Source: Alphaproteobacteria bacterium (GTDB lineage Bacteria; Pseudomonadota; Alphaproteobacteria; BOG-932; Roseiterribacteraceae). From it: a stretch of 7,888 nucleotides of DNA. Below, in pieces: positions 1 to 6,088 of the stretch. A program made the translations under genes and the position numbers. Numbering within the stretch: the stretch's first letter is position 1; each line of letters begins with the position of its first letter. The stretch is from assembly GCA_903970575.1 (NCBI GenBank), contig CAJCJC010000327.1:1-7888 (forward strand). Direction: 5' to 3'. The notes beneath the pieces were generated by a model. That model was not told the DNA's origin. It was given only the letters and a program-made list of their open reading frames with translations, and searched no databases.

Positions 1-180
1 AGTCGGGTGGAAATTCTTCCAGCCGATAAAGAAATCGACCGGCGGCGAGCCGTATCCGGCGGTCGACAGGCTGATCCCCAGCACGATCAGGAACGGCGCG
101 AGCACGAACAGGCCAAGCCACGCCCAGGGCAAAGCCAGAACGCCGGCGCGGCGCGCCAATCCCTGTGTTTTCCCCTTCAC
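1..180 (-). CDS. potH: Polyamine-type ABC transporter permease, N-terminal fragment (PotH/PotB-like)
   Basis: This is the first 60 codons of an inner-membrane permease that continues past the left edge. Reading starts at GTG (180-178), which overlaps the TGA of the upstream ATPase gene in a GTGA arrangement. Residues 1-13 are basic (MKGKTQGLARR...). Residues about 14-38 form a hydrophobic helix with the sequence PFLIVLGISLS, typical of the first membrane span of PotH/PotB proteins. The next residues (SPPVDFFIGWKNF) resemble the first periplasmic stretch of that family. From family knowledge, this subunit pairs with a second permease (PotI/PotC) to form the channel, and that gene is expected off the left edge. 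No strong Shine-Dalgarno precedes the GTG, which suggests translational coupling to the ATPase. Only the N-terminus is visible, so the exact subfamily is inferred mainly from the operon. Confidence 0.8.
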   Translation of the reverse strand, partial: MKGKTQGLARRAGVLALPWAWLGLFVLAPFLIVLGISLSTAGYGSPPVDFFIGWKNFHPT

Positions 181-1223
181 CGCGTCAGAACCACCGGCGC
201 GTCGCCGGGCCACGAAAGCGCGACCCGATCGCCAGGCCCCGGATCGCCGGCCGCGTTATGCGCGGCGACCTTAAGCTCGGCGCCGCCATCGAGCCTGACC
301 CGGTAATGCTGAACGTCGCCGTGAAACGCCACGGCCTCGATAACCCCTACGGGCTGGTCCGCGCCAAACGCGGGCGCGCGGGACAGCGCGATGCGCTCCG
401 GACGAAGCGCGATCCAGGCGGGGCCCTCTAAATCCCGATCGACCGCGCAGGTTACGCCGAGCGCGGTCAGCAATGCGCGCCCAGGCCCGGCGGGCGCGAC
501 GTCGAGTATATTGGCGCCGCCGATAAAATCGGCCACGAAACGGGAGCCGGGACGTTCGTAAATCTGGCGCGGGGCGCCGACCTCAACGACGCGGCCATGG
601 TCCATCACGGCGATGCGGGTGGACATCGCCATCGCCTCGTCCTGGTCATGCGTCACCATCACGAAGGTGATTCCGAGCTGCCGCTGCAGCCGCATCAACT
701 CGAACTGCGTATGCTCGCGCAGTTTCTTGTCGAGCGCGGACAAAGGCTCGTCCAGCAGCAGCAATTTCGGGCGCAGCACAAGCGCCCGCGCCAGCGCCAC
801 GCGCTGCCGCTGACCGCCGGAAAGCTGACCCGGCTTGCGGCCGCCGAGACCGGACAGCCGGACCAGATCGAGCGCCTCGTCGACGCGGCCGGCGATCTCC
901 GGCGCGGCGAGGCCCGCCTGCCTCAGCCCGAAGGCGACGTTCTTGGCCACATTCATATGCGGGAACAGGGCGTAGGACTGGAAGACCATATTGGTGGGCC
1001 GGCGATAGGGCGGCAGGTCGGTCACGTCGACGCCATCGATCAGCACGCGGCCGGCGCTGGGCGTTTCGAAGCCGCCCAGCAGGCGCAAGAGCGTCGTCTT
1101 GCCGGAACCGGACGCGCCCAGCAGGCTGAACAGCTCCCCGTCCTCGATATCCAGCGTGACATCGTCGACCGCGCGCATGTCGCCGAAATGCTTGGCCAGA
1201 CCCTCCAGCCGAATCCGCGCCAT
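177..1223 (-). CDS. potG: Polyamine-type ABC transporter ATP-binding protein (PotG/PotA-like)
   Basis: A cytoplasmic ATPase of 348 residues that powers import through the neighbouring permeases. All nucleotide-binding motifs are intact: Walker A GASGSGKT at 36-43, Q-loop Gln82 in FQSYALFPHM, signature LSGGQ at 134-138, Walker B LLLLDEP at 154-160 with catalytic Glu159, D-loop SALD, and switch His192 in MVTHDQDEAM. The stretch LDKKLREHTQFEL after Walker B is characteristic of the PotA/PotG group of spermidine/putrescine ATPases. Residues about 235-345 form the C-terminal regulatory (TOBE) region, with the family motif ALRPERI at about 272-278. Length is slightly below that of E. coli PotG and PotA. 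The ATG start (1223-1221) shares one base with the TGA of the binding-protein gene (TGATG). No good Shine-Dalgarno is visible upstream, so reinitiation after that stop is likely. The family is firm; the substrate is inferred from the whole operon. Confidence 0.93.
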   Translation of the reverse strand: MARIRLEGLAKHFGDMRAVDDVTLDIEDGELFSLLGASGSGKTTLLRLLGGFETPSAGRVLIDGVDVTDLPPYRRPTNMVFQSYALFPHMNVAKNVAFGLRQAGLAAPEIAGRVDEALDLVRLSGLGGRKPGQLSGGQRQRVALARALVLRPKLLLLDEPLSALDKKLREHTQFELMRLQRQLGITFVMVTHDQDEAMAMSTRIAVMDHGRVVEVGAPRQIYERPGSRFVADFIGGANILDVAPAGPGRALLTALGVTCAVDRDLEGPAWIALRPERIALSRAPAFGADQPVGVIEAVAFHGDVQHYRVRLDGGAELKVAAHNAAGDPGPGDRVALSWPGDAPVVLTR

Positions 1224-2341
1224 CAGGAGCCGGACTTGATCTTGGTCCAGGCGCGGCTACGCAGCCGGTCGTAATTGCGCGAGGTCAAAGGCCCGCTGAA
1301 CAGCTTTTTTTCCGTCTCCGGCGTGGGATAGATGTCCGGATCGCTGGTCAGCTCGGTCCGGATGAACGGCAGAGCCGCCTTATCGCCTGTGCGCGCGTTC
1401 ACCGCGTTCGCGGTCGCGGCCATGATCTTGGGCTCCAGATTGAAGTCGATCCATCGCAGCGCCAACTCAGGGTGCGGCGCGTCGGCCGGAATCGCCATAG
1501 AGTCAATATATTCGAGCGCGCCCTCGCGGGGCAGCTCAAAACGCACGGTGACTCCGTTCTTCGCCTCCTTCGCCCGCACGCCGGCGATGACGACATCGGT
1601 GGAATAGCCGAGCGACAGGCAGGCGTCGCCATTCGCCAGATCGTTGATATAGCCCGAGCTGTCGAATTTGCGGATATAGGGCCGGATTTTCAGCAGCACA
1701 TCGGTCGCCGCCTCCAAATCTTCGGGTTTTTCGCTTTCCGGATCGCGCCCCAGGTAATGCAGCACCACGGGGATCACGTCGCTGGGCGAATCCAGCATCG
1801 TGACGCCGCAGGATTGCAGTTTGGCCGCGTTCTCCGGCTTCAGGATCAGATCCAGACTGTCGAGAGGCGCGTCGGGAAGCTTTTCCTTCACCTTGTCGAA
1901 ATTGACGCCGAGCCCGACCGTGCCGACGATCCACGGCACGGCATGACGATTGCCGGGATCGTATTTCGCCATGGCGGCCAGCACCACCGGGTCGAGATTA
2001 TCCCAGTTCTTGATCTTCGTGTGGTCGATCTCGGCGTAGAGCCCCGACTGAACGCCGCGCGCGAGGAACGGGATGAGCGTGGGCACGACGAGATCATAAC
2101 CGGAATGGCCGGCGGCGAGTTTGGCCTCCAATGTCTCGTTGGCGTCATAAAGATCGTAATTGACCTTGACGCCAGTCGCCTTCGTGAAGTCGGCGACGAC
2201 GTCCGGCCCGATATAATCGTTCCAATTATAGACGTTGAGGGTTGGATCGTCGGCCAAGCCCGATCCGGCCAGCAAAGCCGTGGCGGCGACCATCGCGGCG
2301 CCGATCGCCCAACCCGAAATTCGCCTCGTCGCCGGTTTCAT
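1223..2341 (-). CDS. potF: Periplasmic polyamine-type substrate-binding protein (PotF-like)
   Basis: A 372-residue extracytoplasmic binding protein that delivers substrate to the permease complex. I chose ATG 2341-2339 rather than the upstream ATG at 2530. It gives a classic Sec signal peptide (basic MKPATRR, hydrophobic core, likely cleavage after Ala30 in SGLA/DD) and the family's usual length. It also has a purine-rich GAGGGGG 10 bases upstream; the extra 63 residues of the longer frame look non-coding. The mature start LNVYNWNDYIGPDVV (35-49) and the stretches YDLVVPT (82-88), LILKPEN (165-171), YINDLANGD (231-239), RAKEAKNGV (256-264), MAIPADA (282-288) and the end RAWTKIKSGS match the PotF/SpuD group closely. 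Compared with E. coli PotF as I remember it, Asp42, Asp249 and Asp280 are kept. The pocket Trp244, Phe276 and Tyr314 equivalents are Tyr246, Tyr278 and about Ala316, and Glu185 appears as Asp188. The fold and role are clear, but the ligand may differ from putrescine. Confidence 0.93.
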   Translation of the reverse strand: MKPATRRISGWAIGAAMVAATALLAGSGLADDPTLNVYNWNDYIGPDVVADFTKATGVKVNYDLYDANETLEAKLAAGHSGYDLVVPTLIPFLARGVQSGLYAEIDHTKIKNWDNLDPVVLAAMAKYDPGNRHAVPWIVGTVGLGVNFDKVKEKLPDAPLDSLDLILKPENAAKLQSCGVTMLDSPSDVIPVVLHYLGRDPESEKPEDLEAATDVLLKIRPYIRKFDSSGYINDLANGDACLSLGYSTDVVIAGVRAKEAKNGVTVRFELPREGALEYIDSMAIPADAPHPELALRWIDFNLEPKIMAATANAVNARTGDKAALPFIRTELTSDPDIYPTPETEKKLFSGPLTSRNYDRLRSRAWTKIKSGS

Positions 2342-2351
2342 CCTGATAGCG

Positions 2352-2358
2352 CCCCCTC
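2352..2358 (-). promoter_or_regulatory. Ribosome binding site of potF-like gene
   Basis: Read on the minus strand, this is GAGGGGG, ending 10 bases before the ATG at 2341. The spacing is slightly long, but this is the only good purine run near any candidate start of the frame. It supports the short start that exposes the signal peptide. Confidence 0.5.
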
Positions 2359-2391
2359 GGTAACCCGCTTTTGCTACAGGGAAAATGCGCA

Positions 2392-2403
2392 CGATTGCAA
2401 TCG
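2392..2403. repeat. Perfect 12-bp palindrome CGATTGCAATCG
   Basis: The sequence CGATTGCAATCG equals its own reverse complement over all 12 bases. It lies 51-62 bases upstream of the potF start, in the divergent region. Symmetry and position suggest a dimeric protein-binding site. AraC-family proteins often bind direct rather than inverted repeats, so the bound protein, if any, need not be the neighbouring regulator. This is inference from position and symmetry only. Confidence 0.45.
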
Positions 2404-2428
2404 GTATTCGGCTTCGCCGAACGATACC
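2403..2428. repeat. Imperfect hairpin abutting the palindrome
   Basis: Arms TTCGGC (2407-2412) and GCCGAA (2416-2421) pair perfectly around a TTC loop. The stem can be lengthened in two mutually exclusive ways. GGTA (2403-2406) can pair with TACC (2425-2428), bulging CGA on the right arm. Alternatively, ATCG (2400-2403) can pair with CGAT (2422-2425), bulging GTA on the left arm. The second option uses bases of the 12-bp palindrome. No U-tract follows on either strand, so a simple terminator is unlikely. If transcribed, it would lie in the potF leader, about 60-90 bases before the start codon. Confidence 0.45.
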
Positions 2429-2522
2429 AACGCCGGGCGCATCGCCGAAGGCGGAGGTCGCGTACTCGTGGTTTTGGCGACCGGGGCCCGTTTGGCGATC
2501 ATCTTTTTCGTCTCCGTCGGAA

Positions 2523-2546
2523 TTCGGCAAGTTCGGTCAGGTTAAT
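2523..2546 (+). promoter_or_regulatory. Tandem 9-base repeats and possible -10 element for the araC-type gene
   Basis: TTCGGCAAG (2523-2531) is followed directly by TTCGGTCAG (2532-2540), identical at 7 of 9 positions. The AT-rich hexamer GTTAAT (2541-2546) follows and could serve as a -10 element about 43 bases before the araC-type start. No -35 consensus is clear. AraC-family proteins commonly bind direct repeats near -35, so an autoregulatory site is possible. The repeats are short and could be chance. Confidence 0.2.
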
Positions 2547-2588
2547 CGTTCCGCGTCCGCCTAGATTTGAACCGACAACACGGAGAGC

Positions 2589-3476
2589 ATGATGAATTTG
2601 GACGGCGCCCGGAAATATCACGCACGCATGCAGCGCGTGCTCGACTATATCGATGCGCATATCGACGAGGATTTGAGCGTCGACGTATTGGCCGAAGTCG
2701 CCGCGTTCTCGCCACGCCACTTCCATCGGCAATTTTCCGCATTATTCGGCGTCAACGTCTATCGCTATGTCCAGCTCACGAGGCTGAGGCGCGCGTCCTA
2801 TCGGCTTGCGTTTTGCGAGGATGAACCGGTTACGCGGATCGCCCTGGATAGCGGATATGAGGGGCCGGAAGCGTTTTCGCGCGCCTTTAGGCGCAGCGCC
2901 GGTCAGACGCCGAGCGCATTCCGGGAACAGCCGGACTGGGCATCCTGGCGCGAGACATACGGGTCAATCAACGATGCGAGGCGCACGATCATGACGATCG
3001 GTTTCACGGACGATCAGGTTAAAATCGTCGACTTCCCCGAAACACAGATCGCCATTCTGCGACATCGGGGCGACCCGGCGGCGATCGGCGATAGCATCCG
3101 ACGATTCATCGCGTGGAGGAAGCAAACCGGGTTGTCTCCCAGGACCAGCAGGACATTCGGCATTCTGCATCACGATCCCGAGACGACGGCGCCCGAGGAT
3201 TACCGCCAGGACCTCTGCGCGGCGACCACGCAGATCATTGCGCCCAACGCGCAGGGCGTGATCGCCGGATCGATTCCGGCGGGGCGCTGCGCGTCCCTGC
3301 GCCTTATCGGCCCCAGCGATAACCTGCGATTCGCCGCGAGATTCCTCTACGCCGATTGGCTGCCGCGAAGCCAAGAGGAACTCAGGGATTTTCCTGTGTT
3401 CATACAACGGGTGAGTTTCTTCCCCGACGTGGCGGAGAAAGACGCCATCACAGACATCTTTCTTCCACTAAAATAA
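2589..3476 (+). CDS. AraC-family transcriptional regulator with GyrI-like effector domain
   Basis: A cytoplasmic regulator of 295 residues. The N-terminal part (about 10-113) holds the two helix-turn-helix units of the AraC family: the first around 31-54 (DVLAEVAAFSPRHFHRQFS), the second around 80-102 (ITRIALDSGY-type sequence, here VTRIALDSGYEGPEAFSRAF), ending in the usual GQTPSAFR. The C-terminal part (about 143-295) is a GyrI-like ligand domain of two related halves, with the typical phrases AILRHRG, FGILHHDPETT, YRQDLC, GSIPAGRCASLRLIGP, LYADWLP and the ending TDIFLPLK. From family knowledge such proteins (Rob/BmrR-like domain) sense small, often cationic, molecules. The start could be ATG 2589 or ATG 2592. 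GGAG at 2582-2585 spaces better (6 bases) to the second. The gene diverges from the transporter operon, so control of that operon is likely but inferred. The glutamate often found near the last strand is not obvious here (PVFIQRVSF). Confidence 0.9.
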   Translation: MMNLDGARKYHARMQRVLDYIDAHIDEDLSVDVLAEVAAFSPRHFHRQFSALFGVNVYRYVQLTRLRRASYRLAFCEDEPVTRIALDSGYEGPEAFSRAFRRSAGQTPSAFREQPDWASWRETYGSINDARRTIMTIGFTDDQVKIVDFPETQIAILRHRGDPAAIGDSIRRFIAWRKQTGLSPRTSRTFGILHHDPETTAPEDYRQDLCAATTQIIAPNAQGVIAGSIPAGRCASLRLIGPSDNLRFAARFLYADWLPRSQEELRDFPVFIQRVSFFPDVAEKDAITDIFLPLK

Positions 3477-3501
3477 TAGAGAAGGAAGGTCGGCGCGCAG
3501 T

Positions 3502-5874
3502 TCAGCAGACCGCATCGGCGCCATCATCGGAGCCGCCGTAAAGGTGGCGCATGAGGTCGCTTTGAACGAAGGGCTTCGTTAGCCTGGGCAGCGCGGGATC
3601 GATCCCTTCGACTTCGGCGAAGCCGGAGACGATCAGAATTCTTGTGTCCGGCGCGCGCGCCCGAACGGCATAGGCAAGCTCGACGCCGGTCATTCCCGGC
3701 ATCAGATGATCGGTGATCAGGATGTCGGGCCTGAATCCCGCGTCCATGGCCTGGAGCGCGGCCTCCGCCGTGGCTGCTTCGCGCACCGTGAAGCCGAGCT
3801 CGGTCAGCATGTCCACCGTACTGACGCGAATATATTCCTCGTCATCCACGACAAGCACGACGCCAGCATTCAGCGGGGCCGGCCGAGCGCGCGCGCTTGC
3901 GCAGGCGGCATGGGCCGGTTGGGAGCTTTCCGGCAACCACATGGCCACTTCGGTTCCAACGCCAAGCTGGCTATCGATGGTCAGCGCGCCGCCCAGTTGC
4001 GATGCGAGACCATGGGCCATCGAGAGACCTAGCCCAGTTCCCTTGCCAATTCCCTTGGTTGAAAAGAACGGTTCTATGGCCCGGGCGCGGGTCGCCTCGT
4101 CCATCCCTTTGCCGGTGTCGGAAATGGCGATGCGGACATAGCCACCAGGGTTTAGGCCTGGCGGCCGCCCTGCGGGCGTCGTCTCAAACGTCGCGGAGAT
4201 CGTTATCGTCCCGACGCCATCCATCGCGTCGCGCGCGTTGACGCCGAGATTGACGATCGCCATTTCCAGTTGCCCGTGATCGGCCATCGCCGACGGCAAA
4301 TCGTCGGCGATGTCAAACCGTAACGCCACCTGCGGACCCGATGCGCTCGCGATAAGGTCGGCCAGGCCCCGGATCAGGGCGCCGACATCGACGGGCACGG
4401 GCTGAAGGGGCTGTCGCCTGGCGAAGGCAAGGAGCCGGTGCACCAACACCCTGGCGCGCTCGGCGGATTGGTAGGCGCCATGAATGAGCCGTTGCTCGCG
4501 CTCGCCGCCCACCCCGCGCCGCTGCAGCATGTCGAGCGTTCCGACGATAGGCGTCAGCAAATTGTTGAAGTCATGCGCCACGCCGCCGGTCAGCCGCCCC
4601 ATCGATTCCAGCTTTTGCGATTGCATCAACGCCTCGCGCGCCTCGGCCAGCATCTTTTGGTCCCTGAGCCGCGCGGTCACGTCCTGGACGAACTGGAAAG
4701 CGCCGATTTGTTGACCCGCCGCATCGCGCAGCGTGCGAAACTTTATTTCGTATTGCGACCGCGTTCGCTCCGGATGACCGCGCGCCTCGACGATCGTGAA
4801 GGACTCTCCGGCCATCGCGCGGCTCCAGGCGGCGTGAATGGCGGCGCGCTGTTCGGGTTGGTCGGCCAGCAATTCGAGCAAATTGTCTCCCGGCCGGGCG
4901 CGGACGCCGTAGACGCGTTCGAACTCATCCGCGTTGGCCTGGTTGATCGCCAGAATCTTATAGTCGAGATCGACCGCCATGATCATGACGTCCGTGGTCT
5001 CCACCAGGGTCGCCAGGAGATTGCGCTCCCCGGTTCTCGCGATGACCTCGGCCTCCAGCTCGTCGCGGGATCGTTTCAGAATCTGGCGCGCACGCACCAT
5101 GTCCTCGATATCGGTGGCGCTTCCGTACCACCGCGCGATCTGGCCCGTCGGGCCGCGTTCGGGCTGAGCGCGACAGAGCACCCAATGGTATTCGCCCGAA
5201 CGATGCCGAAGGCGGAATTCCGTATGGTAGGCTTCGCCCGTTTCCAGCGAATGACGCCACATCGCCATCGCGGACGAAAGATCGGCCGGATAGACAAAGG
5301 CGGCCCAGCCGTCTCCGTCGGTGGAGCCTATGGGCGCCCCGGTATATTCGTACCAGCGGGCATTGAAGTAATCGAAATCCCCCTGGGCCGAGGCGGACCA
5401 AACCATTTGAGGCATGGAGTCGGCCAGAAGGCGGAATTTCGCCTCGCTCTCGGCGAAGGCGTGCTCGGCGTCGACCTGCCGAGAAATGTCGATATTGACC
5501 CCGAACCAGTTGGTCAGGACGCCGGATTCGTCAAAAGCCGGATTGATCCGCGTCAGGAACGGTCTAAGGACGCCGTCGGCGCCGCGGATTGGGAAAACCA
5601 TCTCGAAGGGCTGGCCCGCCGATATCGCCGACGCCCAGCGTTCGAGCACCTCGGCAAGATTCCTCGGGTCATGGACCGATTGCCAGCCCCAACCCTCCAT
5701 AGCCTCGGGCGTGGCGCCGGTATATTCATACCATCGGCGATTATACCAATAGATGTAACCGTCGGCGTCGGCCATCCAGCAAAGGGCCGGAATATTCTCG
5801 GCGAGCTTTTGAAAGTCGCCGTCATTCAAAGGCCCGCCGAGGCGGTTCCTGTTGGCTCTGACCTCGGCAACCAT
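3502..5874 (-). CDS. Soluble hybrid histidine kinase: PAS-PAS-PAS-HisKA-HATPase-receiver
   Basis: A 790-residue cytoplasmic sensor kinase with no signal peptide or membrane span. Three PAS domains come first: about 20-133, 144-257 and 287-403. The first two share WYEYTGA (48-54 and 174-180) and appear to be a tandem duplication; the third is divergent. A charged helical linker (about 258-286) joins PAS2 and PAS3. The dimerisation domain carries the phospho-acceptor His434 in GGVAHDFNNLLT. The ATPase domain has the N-box Asn546 (NLGVNARDAM), G1 box DTGKGM (586-591), F box EPFFSTK (601-607) and G2 GKGTGLGLS (610-618). The receiver (about 672-783) has the acidic pair Asp677/Asp678, phospho-acceptor Asp722, Ser750 and Lys767. 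All catalytic residues are present. The start ATG 5874-5872 is the only good one, although its ribosome site is weak (GGGCG). It faces the AraC-type gene tail to tail and diverges from the PQQ dehydrogenase. No partner phosphotransfer protein or DNA-binding response regulator is visible here. Confidence 0.93.
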   Translation of the reverse strand: MVAEVRANRNRLGGPLNDGDFQKLAENIPALCWMADADGYIYWYNRRWYEYTGATPEAMEGWGWQSVHDPRNLAEVLERWASAISAGQPFEMVFPIRGADGVLRPFLTRINPAFDESGVLTNWFGVNIDISRQVDAEHAFAESEAKFRLLADSMPQMVWSASAQGDFDYFNARWYEYTGAPIGSTDGDGWAAFVYPADLSSAMAMWRHSLETGEAYHTEFRLRHRSGEYHWVLCRAQPERGPTGQIARWYGSATDIEDMVRARQILKRSRDELEAEVIARTGERNLLATLVETTDVMIMAVDLDYKILAINQANADEFERVYGVRARPGDNLLELLADQPEQRAAIHAAWSRAMAGESFTIVEARGHPERTRSQYEIKFRTLRDAAGQQIGAFQFVQDVTARLRDQKMLAEAREALMQSQKLESMGRLTGGVAHDFNNLLTPIVGTLDMLQRRGVGGEREQRLIHGAYQSAERARVLVHRLLAFARRQPLQPVPVDVGALIRGLADLIASASGPQVALRFDIADDLPSAMADHGQLEMAIVNLGVNARDAMDGVGTITISATFETTPAGRPPGLNPGGYVRIAISDTGKGMDEATRARAIEPFFSTKGIGKGTGLGLSMAHGLASQLGGALTIDSQLGVGTEVAMWLPESSQPAHAACASARARPAPLNAGVVLVVDDEEYIRVSTVDMLTELGFTVREAATAEAALQAMDAGFRPDILITDHLMPGMTGVELAYAVRARAPDTRILIVSGFAEVEGIDPALPRLTKPFVQSDLMRHLYGGSDDGADAVC

Positions 5875-5961
5875 ATTTCGCCCAGCGATCTCGTGAAACG
5901 AGCGTGACGTTGGACCAGTTGGCGGCCCTGGCGCAAGTGTTCAGAATCGAGGATCGCACAG

Positions 5962-5988
5962 CGCCATCCCGAGCGCGGTCTCGCCATC
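5962..5988 (+). repeat. Direct repeat CGCCATC, two copies 20 bases apart
   Basis: CGCCATC occurs at 5962-5968 and again at 5982-5988, so the copies start 20 bases apart, about two helical turns. They lie just upstream of the TTGACA at 5997. This is the layout expected of an activator site such as one for a response regulator. A 7-mer pair in GC-rich DNA may be coincidence. Confidence 0.2.
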
Positions 5989-5996
5989 AGACTAGC

Positions 5997-6002
5997 TTGA
6001 CA
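5997..6002 (+). promoter_or_regulatory. Possible -35 element (TTGACA) of the PQQ dehydrogenase gene
   Basis: The hexamer TTGACA is preceded by GC, giving the CTTGAC core favoured by alphaproteobacterial housekeeping promoters. It lies 87 bases before the GTG start. The expected -10 position (about 6020-6025, CTTTGG) is a poor match, and a short inverted repeat covers it. A weak or activator-dependent promoter is possible. Confidence 0.3.
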
Positions 6003-6076
6003 GATGCGACGCCGACCGGCTTTGGTCGACGCTCAATCAACGAGCCGCCTCGACCGCCCCGTCGACGCCGCCGCGC

Positions 6077-6081
6077 AGGGG
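6077..6081 (+). promoter_or_regulatory. Ribosome binding site deciding the GTG start
   Basis: AGGGG sits 7 bases before GTG 6089-6091, an ideal spacing. Together with the signal peptide that this start exposes, it fixes the beginning of the dehydrogenase gene at a non-ATG codon. Confidence 0.7.
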
Positions 6082-6088
6082 AAATCCG

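Larger units (their letters stand above)
2342..2588. promoter_or_regulatory. Divergent control region between the transporter operon and the araC-type gene
   Basis: These 247 bases separate two divergent genes and must hold both promoters. I find no convincing full sigma-70 promoter on either strand. What can be seen is the potF ribosome binding site, a perfect 12-bp palindrome, an adjoining imperfect hairpin, and two tandem 9-base repeats before an AT-rich hexamer on the araC side. The potF frame stays open leftward-to-rightward through most of this region up to 2530, but the translation (residues before the chosen Met) has no family similarity that I recognise, so I treat it as non-coding. 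The arrangement is typical of a local regulator controlling the gene it diverges from. Confidence 0.6.
5875..6088. promoter_or_regulatory. Divergent intergenic region between the kinase and the PQQ dehydrogenase genes
   Basis: This 214-base stretch separates two divergent genes and should hold both promoters. A small open frame on the plus strand (5904-6092) encodes an Arg/Pro-rich peptide without recognisable features, and I regard it as non-coding. Visible signals are a 7-base direct repeat at a 20-base interval, a TTGACA hexamer, a short inverted repeat (CGACC 6013-6017, GGTCG 6024-6028), and the dehydrogenase ribosome binding site. No promoter can be assigned for the kinase. Confidence 0.5.

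Noticed and set aside
597..1274. A 225-codon open frame on the plus strand opposite the ATPase gene.
   Set aside because: It is the antisense shadow of a complete ABC ATPase with every nucleotide-binding motif; the product is Gln/Arg/His-rich.
2403..2428. The hairpin as an intrinsic terminator.
   Set aside because: No run of T follows the stem on either strand, and it lies between divergent genes where a terminator is not expected.
2342..2530. A 63-residue N-terminal extension of the PotF-like protein from the ATG at 2530.
   Set aside because: It would bury the signal peptide, has no recognisable similarity, and runs through the palindrome and hairpin. The start at 2341 has a purine-rich site and gives the normal length.
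1472..2545. A 357-codon open frame on the plus strand crossing the potF gene.
   Set aside because: It is antisense to a protein with clear PotF similarity along its full length and has no recognisable motif.
4438..5907. A 489-codon open frame on the plus strand.
   Set aside because: It is antisense to the PAS domains and kinase core, whose motifs are all intact. The product shows no recognisable domain.
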